From Blasia pusilla (Eukaryota > Marchantiophyta > Marchantiopsida > Blasiales), in NCBI GenBank assembly GCA_050084515.1, contig CM114272.1:37820001-37884000 (forward strand): DNA of 64,000 nucleotides, read 5' to 3'. Shown piece after piece: positions 44,920 to 58,304 of the stretch (the stretch's first letter is position 1; every line of letters starts with the position of its first letter). Under the pieces are notes generated by a model that ran no database searches, was not told the origin of the DNA, and saw nothing but the letters and a program-made list of their open reading frames with translations. A program made the translations under genes and the position numbers.

Positions 44920-47900
44920 AATCGTGGAGCGGTTTCGCTCATGGATTCCTCGCAGACTTGAGGCCCCGGCTTCAACCATGTCGCGGGACTTTTGGATGCC
45001 TGACCGCAGCTGCTTTTACTGCTTTGAATGCGAGTCTCCGTTCACTATGTTCAATCGACGCCATCACTGCCGCATCTGCGGTCGTGTATTTTGTGGGAAG
45101 TGCTCCTTCAATACCATTACCGCCTCCGTCGATGGTTTTGAAGGCGTTCAGTATGAAGAAGGCGAACGTGTGCGCGTTTGTAACTTCTGCTATAGGAAGG
45201 CCGAACAAGCTAGCACAGCAAATGGGATGGCGCCTACATTGACTCCGTCACCATCAGGCCGGAGTTTGGCTAGTCGTGCGATTGGGGTCGGTGCACCAGT
45301 TATTCCAACAATTGCTTCTGAGCAAGTCGATTCTGTTGGATCCAGTCATCGAGAACCGGTCATGGATCCACCACAGAGCGCATCTCTGGAAAGAAAGCAC
45401 AGGACGGGAATTCACCAGGCTGCTTCGAGGGTTCATAGCAGTATTTCCCCACGGTCGAGGGATCAGCCGACAAGCCCTTACGCTTTTAGAAACAACAGGT
45501 CAGTCAAAGTTGGGTACTGCTTTTCACTTCAAGTGTATAGGATGCCTTCTTGAGGTTGTCCACACAATCTGTCGCAGTGAATGCTAGTGTAGGAGAATGG
45601 AACCGGGAATCCGTAATCAGCTGTGCATCGATAGGGTACAGTCTAGGAGCAGCGATCTGGACATCGATTTTGTCGTCCTGGGAGAGGACGTGAAGGTATT
45701 CGTAAAAGGGAGAGTTACCTTACTCCCTTCTGCAACTGCCATCAATGTTTCTATGCATTTTGCCTTGTTGTGTACATCCAATCAAGAGGTGTCATCCAAA
45801 GCGCTTGTGTGCAGGCTCTGGGTTGCATATATTGCGCTCCTGCCTCCCTCATGTCGGGGTAGTAGAGGCTAATATATCTGGATCTGAGCCTATTTCTAGT
45901 TCTGTCAAGCAGCAGCATCTATAGCTGCAAGCACAGTTGCCAAACAGCCAATTCAATGTTAAGATTGGGATAGGACAATTTTATGAACTCCCTGGAATGT
46001 GATGGGTATGAAAGCAATTGGGTTGCACATGTCCGTACTATTTTCTGAATCCTTGAGGAAGTAAAACTCAGGATGGGGAGTTTTGAGTCACGTTTGATAT
46101 TCAGAAACAGGTGTTTACATACAAGAGTCGCAAGCACATGGGGTTTCTAGGCTTAAGATAGCCCACATAAATTTAAATATTTGCTTACATACAATAGCCA
46201 CAAGCATATGGAGTTTCTAGTCTTTAGATAGGTCACATAAATTTCATTCTAAGGTCTTCAACCATCTCTTGAGAGTTTTGTTGTGCGGTAAATCTCACTG
46301 TCATCGTGATGATCTTGCTGCAATTGTCTCCTTAACACTGCCATTTGTGAATGCTGTGTGATCCAGGAGGGATGATGCCTATGATTACCAAAAGGAGCAT
46401 GACGAGGTTGAGCAAAACCTTGTGGGCACAGAGCATCGTCAAGATGATCCTGAAGGTTATACTAGAGCTGAGCTTGATCAAGATCAGGGTTCAGAGCCAA
46501 GGGATAATGATAGAAAATCTAGTTCTAGGCTCTACAGTCCTCAAAATTCCATGGAGCATAATAGTACAGTTTCAGAGGATGGCAGCGAGAGACTTTCACG
46601 AATGGAGAGCATGAGTGATGGAAAAGGATCATCTTGTGAAGGATCAGAGGAGAGCCTGGATGAACTGTCTGGTTGGATTCTGTCAGAAGTGACAAATATA
46701 GTGGATTTTGAAACCAAGGATGAAGCGTGGTATCCTCCTCCAGCGAACCCAGATGTGGATGATGAGTGTATGGCTGATGATGATGATGATGAGGATGGTA
46801 TGGCCGATGAAGACGATGAGGATGATGAAGGATTGGGTCAAACAAGGTCACCTGGGAGTGCGAGCAGCTTGGGATTTAGAAGGGAGTTAACAGCTTCAGA
46901 AGAACATAGGAGAGCCATCAGAGCGCAAGTTGATGGGCATTTTAGAAACCTTGTGGCTCAGCTTCTCTATCAGCAATATGTTGACTATGGTGAAAGAGGA
47001 GATCCAGAAAGCTGGTTGGAGATTGTGAGTGCTCTATCTTGGCAGGCTGCTGCTTATGTCAAGCCAGATACAAACAAAGGCGGTGCTATGGATCCAGGAG
47101 GATATGTGAAGGTTAAGTGCATAGCATCTGGGAAGCCTAGTGACAGGTACAGAATCTGTTAGTTGATTTCCCAGTCTCTGAACTCAGCTGCCATGGACTG
47201 GATTTGAGGTATTAAGAGCTTTCAGGCATTCCGCTGCTTAAACGTAAAATTGCAGTTGGTTTACAGGTAGGGTTTTCAGTTATAGCGAGGAACTAGATTT
47301 ATAGTGGCCTGGTCGGGCTTACATCAGGCTTGATTGCTGTGCAATGTAAGAGTAGGACACTGGTAATGAATCTTTTTCTATCGGCAGTGTTTTTGTGAAG
47401 GGGATTGTTTGTCGAAAGAATGTAGCTCATAAGCGAATGACATCACGATTCAAAAATGCGAAAGTGCTACTTCTGGGTGGTGCTCTCGAATATCAGCGTG
47501 TTTCAAATCAACTCTCTTCACTTGACACTCTTCTTCAACAGGTGAGTGAATGTTGTAATTGCAGATTTGTCTCTGCCAGACTGTGGGCTATGAATGTAAG
47601 GCGATGGACAACTTGAAGAGTAGAAGTCTCGTCTGATGGGTAGTCCATGAAAGTGAATATTTACAACGGTCTTAATTTCCCCCATTAATCAATATCTGTG
47701 AATATGTACTGTATTTTTATGCCCAATAGTTCAACCTTCAGTGCAAACCAGGGAGTATGGGTGCGTTTGAACTCCTCCAACATTGTATGTCTTTTGTCTA
47801 GTTTTTTTCCTCAAAATGTGTGTAAAGAATGATGAGATAGCTTTCCCCTTAAGGATTATCAGTTTTGCTCATTCCAACTAGATAAAACTTGAGGGGACAA

Positions 47901-50900
47901 TCTTTTTTGGTTCAGCTAGTATACCTTGGTTTAGCTTCTGATTTTTCCCTCAATTGGATCGGTGATTTGGATGTGTCTGTTTTTGAGGAAGTCAATTATC
48001 TGCTGATGATGACTACGACATTGGTAGTTTTCAAGTATTCAAGAAAATTTCAGTTTTGGGCCATCATGCCTGTCTTCTTGATTAGGACAGGAAGAGTGCT
48101 GTATATTGTAGAAGGTGTTCATGATGCCCCCAAAAAGTGGGAAAAGAAGGTGGGAAACTGATTGCGGCAAATCATTCCTCGATTACACTACCCATGTGCA
48201 GGGTATCCTTCCAGCTCAAATGTTTTCATTGCGAAGTGTACTTTTCTGATTAAAAGTTTTATTCCTTAGTCATGGCCGACATCCCTTTTTGTTCCACAGA
48301 ACTTAACTTTTGGAGTGATTCATCACAAGAGCTTGTCAACATACCAGCTCCTTTTTACTCCAAATGAAGTGTAGTCCCCAACTGTGTCTGCTCAAAATGT
48401 CAAGACATCATGCCTGGAAGGATGCTGTTCATAAACCATATAGGTGTATCAGGTAGATATGGTTCTAATCCATCAGTGGTTGTCATTGCCCATGCACTGT
48501 AGGCTTGGCACAACGGATGGGCTGTATAATCGGGGGAATGTTGTTGAATCACAACCTGCCATGCTCATGCTTTCCACATTGGATAGGAGTGGTTAATTGT
48601 CCGGTTTCAGTACTTTCAACAACATGAAAGTGATCACGCACGAAGATGTCCCTCACTTATGGAGCAGCAATCAACTGTCTGTTGGCTCCAAACCTTTATA
48701 AACTTAACCCCAATAATTAAGAGCAATCTGTTGATAATTTAAGTCCTTTACATGGGAGTAGGGTGTGCTGTTCTTGTATTCTCTTGTTATTCCTCTGTTC
48801 TGCACCTCTGCGCTGCTGGATCTTTTCCTTGATGAGATTTTGTCCGGGTCGGGAGTCACTATGGGTGGTGTATGTCAACTACAAGTGAATTATCGAAGGG
48901 CCACTATGGGTGGTGTATGATCGTACATAACTATGAGATTCGACAGTTCAAAAACCCAAAAAGAGATGGGAAATGGTGTGAGTTTTACCTGGTTACAGCT
49001 CCGAGTTTCTTCAAGTGAAGTCTGTCAGTCTAGCTACAGGCATCAAGTAGAAAGGTTATTCCACTTTTTAATGGCCCATTCGTTATATTCAGTGAATGGG
49101 AGGGCTGGAAGCTCATTATGTTACAAATTGATCTGTAGACAGAATCGTTCACCTCTTTTCATCCTGGAGAATTTACATATGTGAAGATCAAGATTGTGCT
49201 GGGTTTGCTTTCCAGTTTTAACACAGTTTTAGAAAAGATGCTAGAGTGTGCACTTGGTGCTCTACTATCAAGCGGTAGATGACAAAGAGGTTAGCTGTGC
49301 TGACAGAGGATCCTCTCAAAGAGGTCTCCGGTTCAACTCTCCCCTTCGACAGTGGGGGGCGGTCTCAACCCCAGGGCAGTGGTGTCCGCTACCTAATCCA
49401 TGGATGATCCATGTTTGAGAGAGAGTATGGCTTGTGTGCCTTTCATATGTGTGACTTGACTATGCTCCCAGGTCGAAATTTTTGAAAAAATTCCAGGCCT
49501 TCACTGGAAAAACTTATCTCCTCTGCGGGAATCGCAAACAGAAATGTTTGAAATATGGATGTGAAGGTGCCTGTCGGATGTGATGTCAATATGACATATG
49601 TGTAAGGGGTCCCATAGGCCAAGTAGGCTTCCGGTGGACTTAAATCAAATACTCAATTCGCAGTCCTGTGAGACTCAAGATCTGTTGGTGGTTGAGGGTC
49701 TATTTTCAGTCAATAATACTCAGTGTCATCTTCTGCATGTGTGATGATAACATCAGTTTAAAACAATCTTCAAATGTTCTTGCTAATAGATATGTGGTTG
49801 CTCAGGAAAGAGAACACCTAAGCATGACAGTCGCGAAGATCCAGGCTCATCATCCAAATGTGCTTCTGGTCGAGAAAACAGTATCACGTTTTGCCCAGGA
49901 TACCCTGTTGGACAAGGAGATCACCCTTGTTCTAAATGTAAAGAAATCTGTTCAGGAACGTATTGCAAGGTGTACAGATGCACAGGTTGCTGGATCTCCT
50001 GATAGTGTTGGGCAAGTTAAGTTAGGACACTGTGATCATTTTCATGTTGAAAAATTTGTGGAGGAGCATGGCAGTGCTGGGCAGGGAGGCAGGCAGCTAA
50101 CCAAGTTCCTGATGTTTTTTGAAGGCTGCCGTAAACCGTTGGGATGCACAGTAAGTTCTAACCTCCCATGATGTTGGGACTCGCTATGGATATGCTCTCT
50201 CGTAATTGTGTTCATAAGGACTGGCCTTGTCAATTTTAGAACTCCCAGACAGATCCGAAGCTTGGAATATCACAGCTGGGTGTAGGAATTTATGTGTGTT
50301 GAGTTTTGATGATCAAATTTCTTAGATCCTGTGAATACTCAGTAGTGTTTGAATCGATTGCTGAATATTGATTGCACTCTGATGCACATCTCAGTTTGAT
50401 TATCAATCATGGGCACTCTTGATGCTGAAGATGTCTTTTGAACATTGACATGGGGATTGATTTTGTTCTCAGGTTCTTCTCCGGGGGGCTAATGGTGATG
50501 AGCTTAAAAAAGTGAAGCATGCAATACAACTTACAATTTTTGCAGCCTACCATCTGGCTTTGGAAACCTCTTTCCTGGCTGATGAGGGTGCAACTGTACC
50601 TGAATATTCTTCTAAATCTCCCATGAGTGTTCCACGGCCAAGTAGGCAGCCATCTCTTGATAGGTCAACATCCTCGGTGCTGGGTTTCTCCATACCAGCT
50701 CCTGAGCGATCACAAATCTTGGACTCTCACTCTCAGCAGGGAGGGGAGAGAACGGGGCAATCTATGAATTTGTCAATTTCTCCTCGTCCGATCAGATCCA
50801 GTAGTATTGGACTGCCTATCACCTATAATCAGTATGAATATGGAACCTCTATTATACCTGCTGTGGTTCCCTTTTCTGGGTGGTCATCATGTGTATCGTC

Positions 50901-53900
50901 AGCCACCAATTCCCCTGGAACTAGTCCTGCCCAAACTGCCTCTGGGTTTCAATCTAGTATAGCCAGAAGTGCAACGTCTGGAGGTATCTCTTCGAGTGCC
51001 ACATATCATAATATTAACAATGGAATGTATCCAGGTGGACAATCTTGGCATGCATCAGGTTTGTGTGCCTCGTTGAAGGAACAGCCAGATGCCATGGACA
51101 GTGGAACTTTTGTTTACAATGCAAAGTCATCAAAAGTTAGTGGTCTGCCGACCAACCCAGGCTTGGATCTATCTGTTACCACATCAGCAAGCATGAATGA
51201 GAAGCTTATCAGTAGTGAGGTTGGTGGAGAGGCCTCTCAGAGTAATTCTGAGGGTGTGACATCGCCTTTGCGGACTGGGATCCAGGAAAGTTGGCACTCA
51301 GATGTGCAACAGATTAAGGACGACTTTCCTCCTCATCAAGACCAACAAATTAAGAGCATTCTGGTGCAATTATCCACCAGATGCCTCAAGAAGCGATCAG
51401 TTTGCCAACAGCCGCAGTTTTTGCGCATACAGTTCTATGGGAGTACTGACAAACCACTTGGAAGTTTCCTCCGAGACACTGTTTTTGATACGGTACTTTT
51501 GAAATTACGTTATTGCATTTGGTCGAACACAGCCTACTGAGATGTTGGAATGCAAAGATAACATTTATAACTGTTTTACCTGAAAATATCAATATAGGTC
51601 CAAAGTTTATCTTGTCTCTGTTCCCAAATTTCTGAGTCATCAGAAGGAGTACAAGATCGTTAGAAGAATTGGGACAATTATGTGCACCATATCATATTGG
51701 CCAACCTCCTTTTAAAGTCCAGATAGTGGCTAAAGATTTACCTCAGGTGTCTTAACTTCCTGAACCAGAATGGATGTTACACTTCTCTCAGTAACATGCT
51801 ATTGGAAAGACATGACTGTAACTAGAGTTGTGCTAAACTCTGATTTGGTGGATGGGTGCAGAATAATCCCTGTTCACATTGTGAGGAGCCGGGAGATGAG
51901 CATGTGTATTGTTTCACCCATCATCAGAGTAGTCTGACAATCTCTGTGAAGAGAATGAAAGATGATTATGTTTTGCCTGGAGACAGAGATGGTAAAATTT
52001 GGATGTGGCATCGTTGCCTCAGGTGCCCTCTTGTCAATGGGGTACCACCACCAACCCCCAGGGTTGTAATGTCCAATGCAGCTTGGGGTCTCTCATTTGG
52101 GAAGTTCCTGGAGTTGAGCTTTTCCAATTATGAATCAGTCAGCCGAGTTGCTGCTTGTGGACATTCTTTGCACAGACACTTTCTGCGATTTTATGGGTAT
52201 GCTTTTGTGCTCGTTTTCCCAAGTTCATTGTACATTCAGGTTGTGAATATCAAGTCTCTTGGGATAAATGTACTCTCCCAGATACTTGATAGTATAGTTA
52301 TAACTGACAATTTTGTTTCAAATAGGTTATATTTGTTTCAAATTGCAAGTCAATGGAAGGTATCACTTATGAACGGTATGGCATAGAATTTTAAAGGTGC
52401 CCGGTGGAATATGTTGAAATATGCAGGTTGGGATGTCTGGTAGCTCGCTTCAGATATGCAGAAATTAAACTGAAGTCTGTTTATCTTCCTCCCCTTCAAC
52501 TGGAATTCAATGGTTCACAACAAAAGAAGTGGCTCAAGAAGGAAGTGGAGGAGGTATTGAAACTCATTTGTCCTATTTTGGGTTACAGCAAAAGTACATA
52601 AGGTTACAGCTGTCAATGAGATAGTTAGACTTTAGTTACCGTAGCAATCAGAAAACACATAGATCTGATTGATCTTCATGAAGGCTTGGTATAATGGCTG
52701 GGTCGGTCGTTTGAGTGGATGAGGAATCCTTGCACGTTCAATCTTCTTAGTTTATCCAAAAATTGGCCCATGCCCATGTTTCAATTAGGACAAATTACAA
52801 CTCATGGAGGTCTTAAGAAAGATATTATGTCTGTGAAAATACTTGAGGCCTACAAACATATGGGATTGGTTAATTTTTTTTTCACTTTTGCCACAGGTCA
52901 CGGCCAAGGTGGAGTTATTCTTTGTGGAGGTGCTGAACAGATTGGGAGTTTTAGGAAAGAGTTTTGCAAGCTCCAAGGTCTCTCACAGCAGCACAGCACT
53001 GGAAGCTAAACGGCGATATTTTGTGGCATTGGAAATCTTGTTGCAGAAAGATAAAGCAGAAATTGAGGTAAATCGAATAGCTTCTGATTCTTTTAATTCT
53101 GATCATATTTGTGGAAGGACCTATGACCTTCAGTATACAGGTCCAGTTATTGTTTTCAGGTTGTTTAGGTGCTGCAGCTTGAGATTGGTATCATGACTTC
53201 TGTCGACTTTATTTTCTTTCCAGAGCTGCCTTTTGTGGGAGGCTTTTTTGTTTTGTTTTGGGTGGCCTATGCTACTCTTTCTCAATACTATTTGACCGTT
53301 TTTGATTCATTTAAGATGCTTAGGTTGTAATGATAATCTGGGACAGGTTAGGCAAAATAGCTGTGCACAATTGCCCTCAGTCTGCTTACTGTCTTGATTT
53401 ATATTTTAATTGTAATTAATATACGAGAGCTCCACATTCTGGAATAAGTTTTTTTGGTCCACAACTTTCTTTTTTGTTTAAGATGATCTCTAAAGGGATT
53501 ATTACTTGCAGGTCCTGAAAACTATTGGGACTTGTGGAATTGGAAATGCAGGAGTTATTACAGAAAGCAGCACCTGCAACTCCAAGTGCAGGTCAGCCCC
53601 CAGCAGATATATTTCTGCTCAACTCACTGAGGCGAGAGCTTCTGACTAGTGAAGCTTTGTGGGCAGCAAGGCTCCAGAAGCTTGCATCCACTTTCCCACC
53701 CCGGATGCGAACCACGGGGTCTATTGATGAATCATTGCTATCCAGGGAATTGATCACTCCAAAGCGCTTCGAAACTCAAGAAGGTGAAAGAGATTCTTCT
53801 ATTGGTGATGGTCCTTCTCATCTTCAAAGATTACGAAGTGATTCACATTCCAACTCAAGAAAAAAGTTGGGATCAGATCAACCAGAGCCAGCCTCTCTGG

Positions 53901-56371
53901 AAGAAGACCTAATTGAGAAGCAAACGTCAACCGAAGCACCAGCTGATGTGGTTAGGGACCTTAGCAAAAACCCCGACCCCTTAAAACCGGAAGAGCTAGC
54001 CGATGCAAATGGCTTGGACTTCAGGTTAGACAACGAGAAGCAGAGTTCAGTTAAGGGAGAGTTGACTCCTGGAGGGAATCCTGTCCAAAACTTCAAATCA
54101 ATGGTTGGAAATTCATCCTTCATTTTGAAAGAAACGTCGACTTTGGTGGCAGCAGATGTAGAAAACAAACAAGTATCCGGTAGCAGTTTTAATCATGAGC
54201 AAGAGAGACATGATAGTACACTTACGAGAGTAGTTCCATCTCGTATTTTGTTAGATGCAGATCTCACAGGTCGAAGGGCATTGTCAGAAGGGAGCTTCCC
54301 TCTGAGTACAGATCTTTCAGGTAGCTTTGACTATTGGGCTCGAGATAAATTCTCTGACGATGAGCAGAAAAGAGGTGAGGTATCCAACGGTGTTCATACG
54401 GAGTGTATCCAAAATGCAGAGAGGTCTGTGCAAGAACCTTGCACTGTGCAACATGCCATGTCTGAAGAGAACATTGCGAAACCAGAGCCAAGTTCTGCAT
54501 CACAAGAGAAGTTTGTATCTAATGATGGGCAACCAAGCCCCACATCCCCAATGAAGTCTGTAGAAAATCGTGAGGAGTTCCTGGAGGAGTGGGGTGGAGG
54601 AACTCCAAATCTGATGAAGAGTTTCAGCCGTAGTTCTTCGGGCCTGTCTAGCAATTCTCATAATGCCCGTGATGGACGGTGGGGTGGACTTCGAGCAGCC
54701 CAACTTATGGCTGATGGAGATCCTCGATTACTTCTTCCACCAGGTTATGATGATATGTTGGTTGCAGTCTATGATGATGAGGCAACTAGTCTTATTGCCT
54801 ATGCAATTTCTTCCAGAGAGCATTATGCTCATGTAAGGGATGGACTTATTGAGAGGGAGAAAGTGAAAGAAAGGGAACAAAAGAAGGAAAGTTTAGAGCA
54901 TCTTAGTACAGAATCTGTTATTTTTCATCCTTTGCAGTCGTCATCAAATGTTTCTCCTGAAAGTGATCGTCCTGCCAACTTTAGTAGGACTAGCTCTTTT
55001 GACCAGCCACCGTCAAGGGTAGAAGCTGAGATTGAGCAGTCATTAACATCGACTCCTTCACAAATGGTAAAGAAGACCATAGATTTTAGTGACGATACAC
55101 CACAAGGGAAGGTGAAATTTTCAGTCACATGTTATTTTGCCAAGCAGTTTGATGCTCTGAGGAAGAAATGCTGCATGGGGAATACAGAGTACATCCGCTC
55201 CCTCAGTCGATGCAAGAAGTGGGGAGCTACAGGCGGCAAGAGTAACGTGTTCTTTGCAAAGACGGCAGATGATCGGTTTGTCGTAAAGCAAGTAACACGG
55301 ACAGAGTTGAACTCTTTCCTGGATTTTGCTCCTGATTACTTCAAATACCTTTGTGAAGGTCTTAATGGAAACCCGACATGTCTTGCAAAAATCCTTGGTG
55401 TTTATGAGGTTAGTATCGAAAGATTTGACTGTCGGGGGGTACTTTCTTCTCAAGCTTTGAGTCATATTTCTGGGCTGATCAAGATTGTCACTTTTAGGGT
55501 CAAAGTTATTGGAGTGTCAAAGTCAGCTTATGAGACTTACTGTTTCACTTTCTGGATAATCTTTTGCAGGTGAAAGTTACAAAGGGTGGAAAAGAAACCA
55601 AAATGGATCTCATAGTTATGGAGAACCTCTTATTTGGAAGGAAAATCACACACCTTTATGACCTGAAGGGCTCGGTGCGGTCTCGGTACAATAGAGACAC
55701 AAATGGAAAGAATCAAGTTTTGCTTGACATGAATCTTGTGGAAAATCTGCCTATATTTGTTGGCAGTAAAGCCAAAAGAGTCCTGGAGCGTGCTGTCTGG
55801 AATGACACCCATTTTTTGTCGGTGAGAATAAGTTGCTTTGTCTTTGGAGTGCTCGTGTTAGGTATCATGGGAGATATATACACTGATGTCACATGTTTAT
55901 ACACCCATTGTAAGATCAGTGGGTAATTCAAGTTCATGAATTGTAAGTGCATGAATTGGATTGGATTAAGCTTCAGTCTGACCAGGTGTTTCGTTTCTTG
56001 GACAGCAAGTGTTTGTCATGGACTACTCCTTATTGGTGGGAGTAGATGAAGAGAACAAAGAGTTAGTGGTTGGCATTATTGACTTTATGAGGCAGTACAC
56101 ATGGGATAAGCATCTCGAGCATTGGGTGAAAGCTTCAGGTATTCTGGGAGGTCCTAAAAATGCAGCACCAACTGTCATATCACCAAAGCAGTACAAAAAG
56201 AGGTTTCGCAAGGCAATGACGACATACTTCATAACCGTCCCTGATCAATGGACTCCTCCCCCATCTCCCGTGCCAAGTGTTGGTGAGACAAATCAGGAAA
56301 CCTTCAATATTGCTCCGCTCAAGGAAGAAGAAACGGGAGAGGATTGTGTAAGTTCAAGAGCACAACTTTAG
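44894..56371 (+). CDS. FAB1: 1-phosphatidylinositol-3-phosphate 5-kinase, FAB1A/B type (PIKfyve homologue)
   Basis: Makes PI(3,5)P2 from PI3P on endosomes and vacuoles. Eleven exons: 44894-45498, 46367-47146, 47388-47541, 49806-50150, 50473-51492, 51862-52196, 52427-52553, 52897-53067, 53552-55408, 55570-55821, 56006-56371. All introns are GT-AG; the joined frame stays open for 2003 residues, longer than the roughly 1750-1800 I recall for Arabidopsis FAB1A/B. An N-terminal FYVE finger (about 35-100: [23 protein letters not shown]) binds PI3P. An acidic Asp/Glu tract lies near 330-357. The TCP-1/GroEL-like domain (about 400-680) includes [18 protein letters not shown], and the Cys-rich CCR domain (about 930-1110) includes [10 protein letters not shown]. 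The C-terminal PIP kinase domain (about 1695-1960) has [40 protein letters not shown] and [15 protein letters not shown], so catalytic residues look intact. The start follows the FAB1-like N-terminus FRSWIPRR. Confidence 0.95.
46115..46245. repeat. 70-bp-period tandem duplication in FAB1 intron 1
   Basis: TTACATACAA(G/T)AG(T/C)C(G/A)CAAGCA with GGTTTCTAG/GAGTTTCTAG and CACATAAATTT occurs at about 46115-46176 and 46185-46245. Confidence 0.85.
49255..49355 (+). repeat. Possible tRNA-related SINE remnant in FAB1 intron 3
   Basis: GGTTAGCTGTGCTGACAGAGG, a CCTCTCAAAGAGG hairpin and GGTTCAACTCT resemble A-box, variable arm and B-box. The acceptor and T stems do not pair well, so it is not called a tRNA gene. 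Confidence 0.25.
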
Positions 56372-58304
56372 TGACCAAGGGTTGTCTTTATGTACATTGA
56401 AATTTTGCAGAGGTGAATGTTATGGGCATCATGCCTGTTACCCACTGCCAACTATTTTTTTCAGAGTCGGCAGGGTACAATTACACCAACTACATCTCTC
56501 TGGGGCATTCCCTCTGATTATTCTAGTGTAGAATTTAGTTGCATGCCATAAGTAGGTACTTGATTTATTTATACTGTGGATAAATGTGTATTGTGTTGAT
56601 TGTCAACATTCATACTTTTACGGTAACATCCAGGAAATGGATCATCACCTAAAATTCAAACATAGAGGAGTGGTTAACAGGAACGGGTGAAGCACATGCT
56701 TGAGCAGTCACCTTAGAGACAAATTTGGAGTTTTACACCACGGCGAGAAATATAGATTTTCTTAAGGACGGTTTTCAGAAGATTTCTTATCTTTTTTGTA
56801 ACACATTGTGTATCTGCTCCCATGATTCACTTGGGCCTCTCCCTGAGTATCCATTTTCATGTCCATCGAAGTTCCTCATCCTATTCATCTTTGTGCTACT
56901 ATGTGGTCGAATGTGAGTCCCTGAAAAGCTGGGCTAAATTGGTGCGTACATTTTTCGGATAGCATTTTGCAACAAGCACGGAGGTTTGCTGCGTCGCTCC
57001 TTCCTCCATGTAAAAGAAAGGTGCATGTGCGAAGGAAAGTAATTGCAAGCAATATGTGCATAATGTACATGCACATTTTGCTTGCAATTATTTTCCTTTT
57101 CCTTTGGAGCTTGTTGAGACTTTGCGGTAGTTACTTACCGGAACTAGTAACTCCGTATTTGGTATGTGACTCCTCATTTGGTGTATGAAAAGCTGGAGCA
57201 CGTAAGTGTTAACAAAATGCCTTCCAGTGCCATGACTGGTGACGTTCTTCCCATTCCGATAGGATTGTGACTAGTGTTTTACCTCTATCTTCCATCCATT
57301 TTCAGATTTTCACCAGTTAACAATCAGTTCCATCTTCCGTCCATTTCCAGACTTTCACCATGTTTACGATCAGTTGGCAAAATTGGGGCTTTACGGTATT
57401 TGAGACATCGAAATCCCGGGGGTTGTTCAGCTGGAGATAATGTTGATTCAGCCAATGTGCAATTGTTCATAGCTGGTTTATAAATTGGCCACATTCCTTC
57501 CCACCTAATAATTTCCTTTACTCTTAGTGGAATCCAGCTTCCAGAATCTGTTTGCATGTAGATGGTTGGGTAGATCTTATGCTCGGAGCAAAAATCAGGT
57601 GTAGGCCCCTGCCAACCAACCTTACCCGATTCAGGGATCATAAAGTTTGGCAAAGTTGTCAGATGGAGAAATCCCAAGACATAGGCTTGATGCTTTCATG
57701 CAACAATCTCATATACTTATGGGAAAGGTCCAGAAAACTGCTTCTGTAGGTAACGCAGTTCAGGGTCAAACCTGGTACACGGGGGCCTTGTTTAAGATAG
57801 AAGACCCCGCTGGTAGGCATAACTGATGTCGAATTAAAAGAGTCTTTGTTAGATAACATGATGTCTGGGTAGTCAACAGCTGGTTGAAACCAACATCACA
57901 GAGTTTCCATGAAAAAACTTCCAAATTTTTGTCTTATGCTCAGACTTTTTCCCAAATGAGTAGGCACAGGGGCCAGTAACTTATCCTGCAGGTAATTGTC
58001 AACATGTGAATGCTTGTGTTACACCATCAGTAAATTGGTTCATTTACTCTCTGCAGTAAATTTTCATTGGGCATGCGCTTAGTGACTAAGGTAACGAGTT
58101 GTGGGACAGGGAGACCTCCCATCACATATATCTGTAACATTCCTGATCCATGTCGTCAAAAGAGGCTCACACCTTTCACTCCCATCAATCTGAAACATTG
58201 AAACGTTCTCTACAAATTTCATGCGTGAATAATGATATCCCAGATCAATTATGTACTTCAATGTTTAGACAAGCCCAGAGAAGAGCCACCAAAAAGCTTC
58301 ATGC
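56372..58304. other. Intergenic region between convergent genes; small repeats
   Basis: 57018-57096 is an imperfect inverted repeat (GAAGGAAA(G)TAATTGCAAGCA against TTGCTTGCAATTATTTTCC) that would form a long hairpin. 57287-57331 and 57332-57376 are a diverged 45-bp tandem duplication (ATCTTCC(A/G)TCCATTT...). 3' ends of both genes should lie here. No gene recognised. Confidence 0.6.

Noticed and set aside
49255-49355. A tRNA gene or third copy of the hAT tRNA-like fold in FAB1 intron 3
   Set aside because: It has a B-box-like GGTTCAACTCT and a short arm, but the closing and T stems do not pair.
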